Shown: positions 37,190 to 49,030, numbered from the stretch's first letter. The stretch is 64,000 bases of DNA from Adineta steineri (GCA_905250115.1 CAJNOI010000009.1:1258952-1322951), one strand, 5' to 3'. Translations and numbers: made by a program. The notes: generated by a model from the letters alone, not told the origin.

Positions 37190-38173
37190 TTATAAATATG
37201 TTAATGTTTCATGAATCCAGTCAAGATAAAAACTTATACGTGTGTAAACACCTGATGAAATTGATGCATCACATTGTCTATTTCCATAACTAACAATTCC
37301 TGCTGCAACAAAATATCCTTCATTATTGTTATTATCATCATGTACGACTATAAGTAATGGTGCTCCACTATCACCTGAACATGCATCAATTGAAAGATTA
37401 TCATAACCAGCACATATTTGTCGATTTGTATCGGCTATCGATTGTTGACATTTGAGATTTTTATAATCAACAATAGGCATAACAACATGTTGAAGAACTG
37501 GAGAATTGCGACTATTTGGTTTCGCTAACACTTTTCCCCAACCACTAACAATTGCTTCAGTTTTTGCTTGAGGATATACATTCGATTTTATTGAAGGTAG
37601 ACAACATGGATGGAGATCTTTTGAAAAAGATTTTTGTATTTTAATAAGAGCAATATCATTAAGATGCATACTATCATTCATTCGATATTCTGGATGAATT
37701 ATCCATTGTTCTATATCATATCGATCACCTTGAAATTCTCGAAAATCATGAATTTTTGCTAATATTTGTAATTGATAAAAATTTCGATTATTTAAACAAT
37801 GAGCAGCAGTAAGAATTGTATTTGATGATATAATAAATCCTGTACAAAATGGATTTGTTCGATCTCGATCAGTTAATGTAACCAGCCATGGATAAATATA
37901 TGGTGATGCATCTTGTCCACCAACTATTTTTGGAATAAAAGATACAACACTATCACTATTTGGACAACCACATGGACGTTGATGACAGACAAAATTTGGA
38001 TAAGATAAAAGAGATGATAAAGTAGTTCGATATCGAATAAAATAAATAACAAATAATGTTATAAAAGTACTGATTATCAATAAACTACATAGAATACTAA
38101 GACTGATAATCATACATCGACGTACAGAATTATTTCGAATTCTTTGTGTTGATTGTATTCGTTGCAATTGCAT
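37190..38173 (-). CDS. Membrane-anchored trypsin-like serine protease (S1)
   Basis: A single uninterrupted exon of 327 residues. A short basic cytosolic end is followed by one transmembrane segment at about residues 21-46, so it is a type II membrane protein. A Cys-rich stem (CHQRPCGCPN) leads to the activation site IVGGQDA. Catalytic triad: His in LTAAHC (near 124), Asp in LNDIALIKI (near 171), Ser in GDSGAP (near 266). DACSGDSG puts Asp at the base of the S1 pocket, so cleavage after Arg/Lys is expected. No stem domains such as SEA, CUB or LDLa are present. Lack of introns contrasts with nearly all neighbours and might reflect retroposition. Substrate unknown. Confidence 0.9.
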   Translation of the reverse strand: MQLQRIQSTQRIRNNSVRRCMIISLSILCSLLIISTFITLFVIYFIRYRTTLSSLLSYPNFVCHQRPCGCPNSDSVVSFIPKIVGGQDASPYIYPWLVTLTDRDRTNPFCTGFIISSNTILTAAHCLNNRNFYQLQILAKIHDFREFQGDRYDIEQWIIHPEYRMNDSMHLNDIALIKIQKSFSKDLHPCCLPSIKSNVYPQAKTEAIVSGWGKVLAKPNSRNSPVLQHVVMPIVDYKNLKCQQSIADTNRQICAGYDNLSIDACSGDSGAPLLIVVHDDNNNNEGYFVAAGIVSYGNRQCDASISSGVYTRISFYLDWIHETLTYL

Positions 38174-38438
38174 ATTTATTTTTGTTATTGTTATTTTCGA
38201 TATAACTTATGTTTTACTATGTAGTGTCACAACAAAATATCAATCTAACAGACAAACTAATCTTAACCTTATAGGAGATTAACAATCGATGAATCATTAT
38301 TTTTCGTTCTTTGAAATGATCTTTATATCATAGATGTTATTGTTTTTATTAATAGAGTTAAGAAAAAAAAATATGAATAGAACTTATATTTAATTTTACG
38401 ACACAACAATATCATTATCATCATCATCATTAGTTTTT

Positions 38439-39695
38439 TTATGTAGATGATATAAATTGTTTGTTTCCATTAATTAACGACTTTGAAGAAGTTGGAATTA
38501 TATGACTAATATTTTTAAAATAATGTTCTATTCCAGGAAATTCCTTGTGTGGTGCATCATTACAACACTTATTATTCGCAGGTGGTTTTTCCGGTACGGG
38601 AGATGGTGTACGACTTGGTACTTTGTTATTCTCAACAACATCTGATGTTTTATCATCTGTTGTAGGAAGGACGACTAAAAAAGAAATAATATTGTTTTAT
38701 TGAAAAAGAATTTAAATCAGTACTTGGTAGATTCGGTGGAGGTACTTCATTTGTTACAGTGATAAATTCAGTTTCTTGATTCTCAGAAGAACCTTGCGTA
38801 GGTACAGTAAATTCCATAAGATCAGATCGATACGTTTCTTTCCCATCTGAGAAACAGAAAAAGAAAAGTAAAAGAACATTTCACAAAAGAATCAATGAAC
38901 ATACTAAGTAATTTTGCTACTAATTGAAAAGTATGACTTTTACTACTTTCAAATCCTTTGATACAAATATGAAATTCATCTTCTATTTGCTTTTGACGTA
39001 TCTAAAGAAATCCCAAATTTTCTTCTATTTATTTTTTCTAGAATTAATAAAAATATACATATTGAATATCTACATCATCTAAATACATAATATATTTTTG
39101 AGCAGTTTTATCTCCAAGATGAAACCATTTAACATTAAGATTTGCTTTAGGATTTTCTTCCTTATCCGGCCATGTAAAACTTATCGTTGGACTTAAAGCA
39201 AAAACGCCACCAGTAAAATGAAAATACTAAAAAAGAATAAGCATCTATCGAAGATCAATTTTATTTAAGAAAATAAAACATACACATTGTCTTGATAATT
39301 TTGTTTCTTGTGACCATTCTGTATTATGCGGTATGGCTTCGACGTAAGCTGATGGTTTTTTTATATTTGTATTGAAGCCTGATGCTGCTACAGCGTCATA
39401 ATTGACATCAAATTCTATTCGAGTTGTTTTATTAACGACTAGCTTTTATAAAAAATGAATAAAACATTAAAATATTAGAATAATTTATAATTACTTACAA
39501 TAAATTTTTTAATAAGTTTACGAGATGATTCAGGTATAATTTTAATCATTCCATAAATCTTATTATCTGGAAACTTAAAAGCTTCAAGACGAAAGTCAAT
39601 TTCAAGATCGTGCCATAACTTTTCCTTTGTTTGAAATAATTTCTTATTTTATACAAACCATATTAACTTCAACTTACTTGATCATTTTGTTTTTT
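38439..39695 (-). CDS. Unidentified protein, 5' end lost in assembly gap
   Basis: Seven exons in frame: 39678-39695 (cut by the gap), 39499-39624, 39284-39442, 39059-39226, 38905-39001, 38724-38846 and 38439-38674. They give about 308 residues. I do not recognise the family. The middle part has beta-rich patterns: ISFTWP, KYIMYLDD, FHICIKGFES and SHTFQLVAKL followed by MEFTVP. These resemble a fibronectin-III-like fold. The last 100 residues are low-complexity and Pro/Ser-rich (TPSPVPEKPP), likely disordered. Consistent splice signals and phases argue for a real, expressed gene. It may be a cytosolic adaptor; no function can be assigned. Confidence 0.6.
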
Positions 39696-39795
39696 NNNNN
39701 NNNNNNNNNNNNNNNNNNNNNNNNNNNNNNNNNNNNNNNNNNNNNNNNNNNNNNNNNNNNNNNNNNNNNNNNNNNNNNNNNNNNNNNNNNNNNNN
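39696..39795. other. 100-N assembly gap
   Basis: Exactly 100 Ns, the conventional placeholder for a gap of unknown length. It removes the 5' end of the minus-strand gene on its left, the left end of the MITE at 39796, and the 5' half of the alpha/beta hydrolase gene on its right. Confidence 0.99.
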
Positions 39796-39840
39796 GGGTG
39801 CAGGGCAGGGCAGGGTAACCCTGCCCTGTGATCACCTCTG
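39796..39840. mobile_element. Right end of a hAT-like MITE next to the gap
   Basis: Ends CCCTGTGATCACCTCTG. Inverted, this is CAGAGGTGATCACAGGG, close to the ends of the element at 35774-35951, and it has the same GCAGGGCAGGGCAGGG body. Its left part is lost in the Ns. The repeat may be why assembly failed here. Confidence 0.7.
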
Positions 39841-40410
39841 GTTCAAACTATGATTCAAAAGGCTGGTGCAGCATTACTAGATAAAATTGGTGCTGCTATA
39901 CTATTAACTCATTCACAAAGTGGAAGTTTTGGATGGTTAATTGCTGATATACGACCGAATCTCGTTAAAGCCATAGTTTCTATCGAACCAAAAGGACCTC
40001 CATTTCGAGAAGCTGTTTTTTCAAATAAATCATCTCGATCTTGGGGCATTACAGATATCCCAATAGCATATGATCCTATTGTAAATTCATCATCGGATCT
40101 TTCGACTGTTGAAATACCATCAATACATGAAAATTATACATCTTGTATTCTTCAAAAAACACCTGCTCGTACATTAACTAATCTTGTTAATATTTCCGTT
40201 TTAATAGAAACATCTCAAGCATCTTATCATGCTGTTTATGATCATTGCACCGTTGAGTTCTTACGACAAGCAGGTGTTAAAGTAGATTTCATTCGACTTG
40301 AAGATATAGAAATTTATGGAAATGGTCATATGCAAATGATGGAAAAAAATAATTTACATATTGCTGATATTCTTCATCAATGGATTCGAAAGACTGTGCA
40401 TATTGAATGA
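39841..40410 (+). CDS. Alpha/beta hydrolase, C-terminal half only
   Basis: The frame is open from the MITE edge through Met at 39850 to TGA at 40408-40410, about 189 residues. The nucleophile elbow THSQSGSFGW gives the catalytic Ser, and NGHMQMMEKNN near the end gives the His. DIRPNLVKAIVSIEPKGPPF is characteristic of a hydrolase group common in bacteria and fungi. The N-terminal strands and oxyanion-hole residues are missing because of the gap. Substrate unknown. No introns are visible in this half, unlike most neighbours. The MITE ends one base before the open frame, so it may interrupt the coding sequence or sit in an intron. Confidence 0.75.
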   Translation, partial: VQTMIQKAGAALLDKIGAAILLTHSQSGSFGWLIADIRPNLVKAIVSIEPKGPPFREAVFSNKSSRSWGITDIPIAYDPIVNSSSDLSTVEIPSIHENYTSCILQKTPARTLTNLVNISVLIETSQASYHAVYDHCTVEFLRQAGVKVDFIRLEDIEIYGNGHMQMMEKNNLHIADILHQWIRKTVHIE

Positions 40411-40639
40411 TTTTAAAAATTTTATATGAATTATTAGATATAGATCAACAAAATTTCTAAAAATCAAATCAATTTATTTGAATTAAAAATAAAACTAAAA
40501 ATGTTTGTCTAATCTGAATTTAAATGAGATTCTTCTTTTTTTTTTGTTTTGTTTTCATACAGACATTTTATTTGGGTTGAAAAACTATAAGAGCAAAAAG
40601 AAGAAAAAAAATATAAATAAGACAAATCAACGGGGTACA

Positions 40640-41580
40640 TTAATGTTTGCCTCCAGCACTGATTTTTTTCGCATCACCATGTCCATGTCCACCTTCAGTG
40701 ACTGCCTTGTTTGGTCGTGGAGGAGCGCCAATTGGATCGAGTGCTTCATCTGGCATAACCCATTCATGTTTATGTGGTAATAATTCACCACCTTGTTCAA
40801 CCCACCAACGTAATGAATCTCGTTTTTCATATGGTAAAAATTGTATATCTTTCAATTTATCATGTTCATCTTTATCCCAAACACGAGGAAAAACAGCTTC
40901 TGGCATATAAAAAGAAGCTAAATAACAGAACATTTATATATATATTTATTGGATATTCCCTCTTAAATTTAACATACCTAATTCATAAGTGACTTCATCC
41001 GCTGGAGGTACATTATCCCAACGATCAAATTCTTTTCGTAATTTTTCTACTTCACCTTCAGCTAATTGAACAAATTCTTGTGCACGTTTTTCCTATATAA
41101 ATCATATAAATATAAATAAAATTAAAAGATTAATTCTAATTACCTCACTCTTTGCATATTCTTCAAGTTCTTTCATTCGATTAGCCGAATCTTTTGGATA
41201 TGCAATTTGGGCATTTTCATACTACAGAAAAAAAATCATAAAAGTTATAATAATAATACGAAAATTTATTATCATTACTTCTTTTTGAAGTTTATCAACA
41301 AGTGTTGGATCTGCTACCATTTTTCGATAATTACTAAAATCAATTTTAGGTAATGCATCTGATAAAGCATTCATTCTAAAACACAAATTAAATAATATTC
41401 AATACAAAAATTTATAAATTATTCAACTTACTTAACAGCTGATTGACTCCATTTAGCTTGAAGATTTGATGCAGTTGTTGTATTTGAACCACTTAATTTC
41501 ATCAAACGATTCCAATCAACTTTACTTGATGTAAAACGTGATGCGGCAGCTGCCGCCGATCGGCCTGCTTGTTGTGCCAT
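40640..41580 (-). CDS. ATP5PD: Mitochondrial ATP synthase subunit d
   Basis: Five exons: 41432-41580, 41279-41375, 41144-41221, 40978-41092 and 40640-40917. They give 238 residues against about 160 in mammals. The start MAQQAGRSAAAAASRFTSSK looks like an import region. KVDWNRLMKL, PKIDFSNYRKMV and EEYAKSEEKRAQEF match the family's helical core. The extra length is a C-terminal extension ending in a His/Gly-rich tail (GGHGHGDAKK). Subunit d belongs to the peripheral stalk of F1Fo ATP synthase in the inner membrane. An acceptor-like TTTTCAG lies 14 nt before the ATG. Convergent with the hydrolase gene, 229 bp between stops. Confidence 0.85.
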
Positions 41581-42122
41581 AGAAAAATTTCAATCTGAAA
41601 ATAATATGAAGAGAATTTATCATGGTTTTAAAGGAATGATCAAAATTGATTAAACTAAATCTTTTTTTCTATGTATATATTTTTTTTTGTAAAACGAACA
41701 ATCATAATACTAAAGTTGCTTGATTAGAAAATAAATAAATCGTGTCAAATGTCTTTAGAAGAAACAAATAATAATAATAACGACAACAACAGTATAGAAA
41801 ATTTTTCATTTATACAAATCCAATTGAATTCTTCCATTTAAACATCACATGCCATAATAAGAAGAAGGAGACAAACAGATTGAGTCATGCTAGAAAAGAA
41901 AAAATATATATAGTCGAATTAAATTTTAGTTTCAAATTTTACTTGAGATAAAATGTTTATTTTGATTTTGTCTAAATGAGAAATATTCTATAGCTATTGT
42001 CGTCGTTCGAGAATAATATAAAGTAAAGATGATAATGACACGATTGATAGGTTTTATTTTGTTTGATTATTTACTAAAATAAATAGAGATTAAATTAATT
42101 ATCAAATTAATTATAATTATAT
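41581..42122. other. Spacer upstream of ATP5PD
   Basis: 542 bp between two minus-strand genes. Probable 3' flank of the Mic60/LEA-like gene and promoter of ATP5PD. No motif assigned. Confidence 0.5.
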
Positions 42123-43130
42123 TTACATTTTGCGTGGTGGTTTGGTGACAACTTCACCAGCTTCTTCTAAAAATACTGGATCATTGCCAAGACGTGATTG
42201 TTCACCAGAGACACCTTTTGTTTGTGGTAAAGCATCTCGTACTGATTTGGCAGCATCTTTAGCCTAAACAATACAAAATTTGTTTATTTCTTATTTTGAA
42301 AAAAAAATATCACTTTATCAGCAGCATGACTAGCAGTATCTCGTACTGAGTGTGCAGCATCTTTAACCTAAAAAATAAAAAAATTGTTTATTTTTTTTTA
42401 AAAACAAAAGAAATATTACTTGATCAGCAGCATGAATAACAGCGCCTTTAACTTTTTTATATTCAGGTAATTTGTCATAAGCATCATTAATAGCATCTTT
42501 AGCTTTTTCACCAGCTTTTTGAATTTGTTTTTGGTCTGGTAATTTATTGTAAGCGGCATTAGCAGCATCTTTAACTTGTTCACCAGCTTTTTTAATTTGA
42601 TCTTTGTCTGGTAATTTATCAGTTATACCGGAAATATCAGGCATTTTTTCTGATATAATGTCTGTTAATCTTTTATGTCGACCAAATACTGGATCAATAA
42701 TTTTATCGAGACCACTTAAAACTGTTGAACTAAGTGGAATCATTGATTCAACTTTACGACGAAATGTATTATTGTCATATTCAGCATATAAAAGTGTAAC
42801 ACCAAGACCAAGTGCAAGACCATAAGCAATAGCTTTGCCTGTTCCACCACTACCACCACTTGTAGGATATGATGCTGATGATGATGATGACGATGATTTT
42901 GTTGATGGAGGAGGGGTTGTTGGTTTCTGAGGATTGCTTGATCGATCAGCTGGTGCACTTTGTGTTTTAGGAGCCGATGAAGCACTACTGCTTGCAGATT
43001 GTGTTGCACTTGGACCTGATGCTGGTTTACTAGAACCAGATGAAGCCGATGATTGTTGAAATCGCTTAGTAACAAGTAATAAATTTCGTGCTGCTGGTTG
43101 AGCACGAGTTGCAAATACTGTACGAAGCAT
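42123..43130 (-). CDS. Mitochondrial Mic60-like anchor with LEA-like repeats
   Basis: Three exons, 42420-43130, 42314-42367 and 42123-42263, give 301 residues. The N-terminus (MLRTVFATRAQPAARNLLLV) is a typical matrix-targeting presequence, followed by a Ser/Pro-rich disordered stretch (about 28-95). A Gly-rich membrane segment then leads into TLLYAEYDNNTFRRKVESMIP, which resembles the N-terminal anchor of mitofilin/Mic60 (LLYAKWD). The C-terminal third holds amphipathic repeats: AGEQVKDAANAAYNKLPD, AGEKAKDAINDAYDKLPE, VKDAAHSVRD and AKDAAKSVRD. These look like group-3 LEA 11-mers. Exons 2 and 3 each begin with one xKDAAxSVRD unit. The mitofilin domain is absent. Likely an inner-membrane protein exposing an amphipathic helix; a desiccation role is inference only. 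Confidence 0.65.
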
Positions 43131-44203
43131 TTGAGTAGAACTCTTCTTTTTTTAAATGAAGTAAAAAGATCTAGAATAAATTTTAACAATTGGTACAAGA
43201 AACAATATTATTGGATTTATTTTTTTATTTCTCGTATTTAGTTAGCCATCTTGCGGTATAAGAGCCATTGAGACTTCTTAAATATAAAAATTTACTCAAA
43301 AAATTCGTTATAAATTTTAAAACTTAATCTCATAAAGTTTTTTTATTATAAAATAAAAATTAGAACCATTTCCAACCAGAAAAACAAACATTGAAGTATT
43401 ATTCTCGGTAGATGTCGTACACGTTCATGAAAAAAGGGGGCGGTTTAGCGAAAGGTTTTTGGACAAAATATTTTAAATGCGTGAGGAACCAAGGATTATA
43501 ATCAGAACTTCGTATTCTTTCTAAATATGAGCTCTTAAAATATGTACTTCTTCTTTGCTTGAGAATAGTATGAGAAGACTTTTGAAAGGCCTAAAAATAT
43601 AGTTGGAATAGAAAATTTCCTTATATAGATTTGTGTTTCGACTTGTGGCATACAAAACTTTTCTTTATATATGAGCTTATAGAGAAAAATTTGTTTTACA
43701 AAATTATCAAATTGAATCATTTTTAGTACCTTACTGTTCAAAGATCTTCTCACTATTTTCAATCAAAAACAAGTACACAATTTGTAAGCCCTTATTCAGA
43801 AAGAGCACAAAACTCTAATTATAACCCTTAATTTTTCATATCTCTTCCATCTATTGATGATAGTAAAAAGATTTCGGAATCTTCCTACATTTATTTGTTA
43901 ATATGGTAAAATTAAAAATTGACCTTTTTCTAAGCTTTATTTTACTTAGCATTGAAAGGTTTTGATCTTATCAATTTGTCTGATAATATTAATTAATAAC
44001 AATCTTAAAAGATTTCAATAAGAATCTATTTGACTTTTGTATTTACATTTAACTGAAAATCAAAATTTGTCTTAGACAAAGGTTATAAACACACTATCTT
44101 ATAAATTAAATTTCATAGACCAAACAAGATTGTTGTGTTATTTTCATCCAAAATCATTACATAAATGTAAGAAAAGAAGAAACTTAAACAAAAATATTTT
44201 ACA
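43131..44203. other. Shared upstream region of Mic60/LEA-like and CDF genes
   Basis: About 1.07 kb between divergent start codons. Both promoters must lie here. No defined elements or repeats were recognised. Confidence 0.5.
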
Positions 44204-46049
44204 ATGAATGGTCAATCATCATCAAATTCAAAACATAATCAAACAAATGAGGTTGATACACCAACAACAATGCCTCATTATGATTTTGTTCTACCATCAT
44301 ATAATAGAGATCGACGTTTATCATCAACAATTTCAACAGTCATACCCGACGCTACATTTAATGCTGTTTCAGGTGATGTTAGTTTTTCAAGTGCCGAACA
44401 AATTCCATCATCATCCGAAATAGAAAATAATACTAAAGGTTAGAAAAGATTTTACCAGAAAATACATATTTCTATTTGTCTATCTACTAGAAAATGAAAC
44501 TCGTTATACATTGGAACAAATGGTTTCATATCGACATGGACGACATGTTGATGATAAAGTATTATCACGTAAAGTTAGGTAAAAAAACAAACAAATCATA
44601 CTATGTTTTTTTTAAAATCTCCTGTAATAATTCAGACGATTCTATGCTAAACAAGATCAAATCATTGATCAATTATCAACAATGCATGAACGACATACAT
44701 GCAGTACAGCACATGATGAACGTCTTGAACGACATAAACGATGGGCACTTATTCTAATTAAAACCACACTTGTTTCTAATATTGTAAGAAATTATTTCGT
44801 CATATTCAGTTATGATGATTATTTTTCTCAATAGATCTTGGTCATAGGAAAAGTTTTTTCTGCTATTGTATCGAAATCTTTATCAATTGCATCATCTGCT
44901 ATTGAAAGTACAATTGATCTAATGTTAAATTTTGCTATCTGGTGGGCGAATAGAGCAATAAGAAAGAAAAATCCACATCTTTATCCACAAGGTCAAATTT
45001 TGAAAAACTATGAAATTTTCCTTCATTTTTGTTTTTTTCGTTTAAAATAGGACGAACTCGACTCGAACCAATTATTATTATTATACTTAGTATTGTTATG
45101 TGTGCTGCAAGTTTTCAAGTTATTTTCGAAGGAGTTCGTTCAGTAATTGAAGATGTGAATTATTTTCGTAATGTTAGTGGTTATGCATATGAAAAACCAC
45201 CGGTTGATATTAATCCTGCTGCAATTTCAGTTATGGTTGCAACAATTGGTAAAGAAAAACATTTTGTCTTCTATTTCAAATTAATTTCTTCTCTTTCTTA
45301 ACAAGTCATAAAAGTTGTATTATCGATATTATGTTATCAAATTCCAACTCCAACAATGTCAGCACTTGCAGCTGATCATCGAAATGATGTTGTTGCAACA
45401 GTTGTTGCATTAGTATTTGGAATTATTGGTAAATAGTAATAATAGATATTGATAATTATATATTTGATTTTCTTAGGTTCAAAAGCAATAGACGGAGAAA
45501 TTAAACCAAGAGAATTATCAGTTATTGATCCAGTTGGTATGTTATTAAATAGTATATTTATTTATTTGACAATAGAATTTTTCAGGTGCGATAGTAATTA
45601 GTTTATATATTATTATATGTTGGATTCCTCAAGTTCGTCGTAAGTATTTTCATTTGAATTATAAACTGATATATTTATGAAAAATTTATATAGTTCATAT
45701 TCGTAATTTAACTGGTTATACAGCACCTTCAAATTTTCTTCAACAATTAACTTGGCTTGCATTTCATCATTCTCCATTAGTACATAAAATAGATGCCGTA
45801 CGAGCATATCATTTTGGTACACATTTTCTTGTTGAAATTGATGTTCTTCTTCCATATGATTTAAAACTTGCCGAAGCAGTTCATGTTGGTATTGGTCTTG
45901 AACAAAAAATCGAAGCATTACCAGAAGTTGAACGTGCTTTTGTTCATTTAAATTGTGAACATATGAATACAAATTCTAATAGTATAACAGTTAATCAAAA
46001 TCAACAGATAATTCCTTCTGTTAATCGACGACAACATAAGATTGTTTAG
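44204..46049 (+). CDS. Cation diffusion facilitator (CDF) metal transporter, Mn-CDF-like
   Basis: Nine exons: 44204-44438, 44491-44578, 44636-44783, 44835-44991, 45051-45248, 45306-45428, 45477-45536, 45586-45639 and 45694-46049. They give 472 residues. A long N-terminal cytosolic part contains RRFYAKQDQIIDQL, like the YY-KKQ signature of plant manganese CDFs (MTP8-11). TM2 carries ESTIDL where Mn-CDFs have DxxxD. TM5 carries DHRND, the second DxxxD metal site. GRTRLEPI and the C-terminal domain (HFLVEIDVLLP, ERAFVHLNCEH) follow the CDF plan. Likely role: proton-coupled export or compartment loading of Mn2+ or a related divalent cation. The first-site Asp is Glu here. Convergent with METTL14. 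Confidence 0.88.
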
Positions 46050-46766
46050 ATAAATAGTTTTAAATTTCTGCTTCTTATATTAACTTTCCTTTAATATATA
46101 ACTAGTAAATGTATTGGAATAAATATCGATTGAAAATGAAATTTATTATATTTAAGAAACTATCTCAGTTAATCAATAATTATAATTTTAAAAAGGACTA
46201 TCAATACACTTATACAAGTAATGCTCGTCCAGTGGCGGATTTCGGGGGGGGGGCGAGCGATGGGGTGATCGCTGCTCGCCCCTTCCGAATCTTTTTTTGA
46301 TTTTTTACAGCAAAAATAAACGAAAAAATAAGTTCACACTACTTCGTTTGGACTCGAAAAATAGCTTTTAGCCAAAATCGCCCTCCCAAACTCAAAAAAA
46401 AATCGCTTCCCCGTTCCAAAATCCTAGATCCGCCACTGCGCTCGGCTCTTTCTCGTAGAAATCACGTTACTAAACAACTACCAAGCAATTCATTTATATG
46501 ATCAATCAACTCTTATAAAATAAACTTGTTTTGTAAAAAAAGTGATCCTTTGTCTAAAAAGCTAACAACGGATTCGAGTTCTCCGATCTCAATTACCCTT
46601 CGGTCAACCCTTATAAGAAAATTCCTTTTATATCTGGACTAATCATTGAAGTGCGGATATACAATCAATCAGCCAATTTATGTTTACTGGACTCTTCTCC
46701 ACGAGAAAGAGAATAATTCTATTTTTAATTAGTCAAAAATTTTATTTACAAATAAACAAAAATCAA
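46050..46766. other. Convergent spacer with MITE
   Basis: Lies between the stops of the CDF gene and METTL14. It contains the MITE at 46230-46438. The rest is likely 3'UTR and flank. Confidence 0.5.
46230..46438. mobile_element. hAT-like MITE, 209 bp (CAGTGGCGGAT family)
   Basis: Begins CAGTGGCGGATTTCGG and ends TAGATCCGCCACTG, an inverted repeat of about 14 bp. The GC-rich left part has a run of ten G. Flanking 8-mers tgctcgtc and cgctcggc match at 6 of 8. It shares its terminus with the degraded element at 27017-27178. No coding capacity. Confidence 0.75.
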
Positions 46767-49030
46767 TCAGTTACGAAAATTTCCTCTGTCATCCTGTTGT
46801 TCAACGTTAGCATGACCATAATATGTATCATAATCATTTTGACTACTATTTCCAGCTGCTATAGCAAAATCATATTCAGATAATAGATGTAAATCAGAAT
46901 ATGATGCTGGATAACCATGACGTGTTGGTGAAAGCATCATAGGTGGATAAACATTTGGTGGTATATCATCAGTATATAAACCCCAATGTGGTCGAACAGC
47001 ACGAGATGATGATTGACGATTACTAGTTATTGTTGAACGTATTGCTTGTTGACCTTCTTGTAAAATAACTAATGGTGTTAATTCTTTCGTTGATGATGAA
47101 GATAATGTGGATGGAACAAGTTGTTGCGCAGATGTCGAATTTGGATTAGGATTTGTTGTTGCTGCTGTTGTTCCTGGTGCTGCTTTAAGACCTTTGGGTG
47201 GTGGTGATTTCGGTCGAAGTTGTTCAATTCGTTCAGATATATTTTCAAGTTGTGGTAATGGGTTTTCAAAATATGTTTTATAAAGACGTTTATCAAAATT
47301 AGATGTACAAATTTCCGAGCCTACTGATAACCAACCACGTCTTATCGTTGATTCACGAGCAAATAAATGAAGACGACGACGACCCAAACAAAAATGTTCA
47401 ATAATATGATATAATTCAATTGGTTTATTTGGATCTCCCCATTCTGGTTCTTCTGTTATTATTAAATCAATATCAACATTTGCATGGATAAAATCAGAAT
47501 CAACTGATCGACGAACTGTACCACGAATACCCATTAAACAATGTTCCTTTATAAAAAAAAAGGTCTTACTTTTTATAATGTATACTTTTCAAAAAAAACT
47601 TACTTTTGTTCTTTGAAAAATTGAACCAGATTCAAGTGTTAGAGCTGGTCTTGAATTTCCTCGATTTGTTTTAACCCAACAAATATCTTCACATCGTCTA
47701 AAACCCCATTTTTTCAAACACTAAATTATCTAATTTATATATTCATCATTATATTCGATTGTTTTTCTCTTACCGCTCGTCCTTGATCTAAACCTTCAGC
47801 TGATCCACACCATAGAAAAACAAATGATCGTTGTGCCGCAACTGATTCGACATCAAGTTTCATAACTTCATCCCAGGTAACATAACGATCAAAATGAATT
47901 CCACTTGTTCGCTTATATTCTTCTAATGGTGGTTCAATAAGAATAACATCAAATTCACATTCAAGTGATGATAATGTAAAATTATTAGCTAATAAATCAC
48001 AACGTAAATACATTGGTGGTGGACTTGTTTTATTAATATGTTCATCTTTAAGACGAATTAATTCTTGTAATTTTGGATATTCTTCAAAACGATCTTGAAG
48101 ACCTGTTATATATATTTTTTTTCACTTTTTAAATTAAGAAAAAATAAATTATCTAACCAGCATCACGAATATAATTTTGTGGTCGTTGACCAATATTCAC
48201 AAATTGCTGACTATAATCATTATTCGGTGCCTTAAGAAAATATTAGGAATTATTTATTAAAATAATGAATGGAATTTATACTTCATCATATTCATCATCA
48301 TCTAATCGAGATATTTGATCACATAAATGTACCTTAATGATAAGAATATTTTTGATTGAGAAAACTCGAATATTTATTTCATACTTCATCAGTAACAACA
48401 CGTGAAGTTTGAATAGGTTCAGAATCATTTGATTGTTTTCGTTCGAATTGTTTTCTAGAAAAATATATAATCATGAATTATCTATCAATAAATAAGTCTT
48501 ACTTAGATTTTGATATAATCGATTCTTTGATTGTTTCATCACATTTATCAATTAATAATTGTGATAATGTTGTTGTACTTAAGCCAAACTAAACAAAATA
48601 TACAAGTTTGATATTAATTATTAATATTGATTACTAACTGATTTGGCTAATGTTCGTTTAATGATTGCATTTCGTTTTTTTAATATTAAACGAAATCTTT
48701 TTTCAGGATCATTTTCTTCTTTTAATAAATTATCATATTCATTATCACTATCTATTTTTCGTCGTTTAGAATTTACTGATAATTTAGTAGATGATGGTCG
48801 AGTATCATTTCGTCGTCGTGAATCTGATCGAGAACGACTACGTCGACTTCGTTTATTCTATATAAATAAATAAAGTTTTGTTAAATAGTTTATTCAATTG
48901 AAGTTTTATTTACATCATAACGATTATCACGTCTAGATCGATCATCAGGACGTATATGTGATCGATGACCGCGTCCACCTGAATAACGATTATTTGATTG
49001 AGAAAAATGACGATTACCTACAGGTGCCAT
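46767..49030 (-). CDS. METTL14: METTL14, m6A methyltransferase complex subunit
   Basis: Nine exons: 48914-49030, 48639-48857, 48503-48588, 48385-48454, 48282-48332, 48158-48230, 47774-48102, 47604-47720 and 46767-47546. They give 613 residues against about 456 in human. An Arg/Ser/Asp-rich N-terminus leads to the MT-A70 domain: [12 protein letters not shown] gives the EPPL motif that distinguishes METTL14 from METTL3 (DPPW). [19 protein letters not shown] and IKGTVRRS-type motifs (here [10 protein letters not shown]) follow. Known role: non-catalytic partner of METTL3 that binds RNA for N6-adenosine methylation of mRNA. The C-terminal extension is long, with Ser/Pro/Asn-rich low complexity and no clear RGG box. 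An acceptor TTTAG directly precedes the ATG. Confidence 0.94.

Noticed and set aside
40627..40933. Overlapping open frames on both strands
   Set aside because: Only the minus-strand frame continuing the ATP synthase subunit d exons is supported; the others are shadows.
42740..43198. Long His/Gln/Leu-rich minus-strand frame
   Set aside because: Shadow of the Ser-rich exon 1 of the Mic60/LEA-like gene; it has no domain and no splice support.
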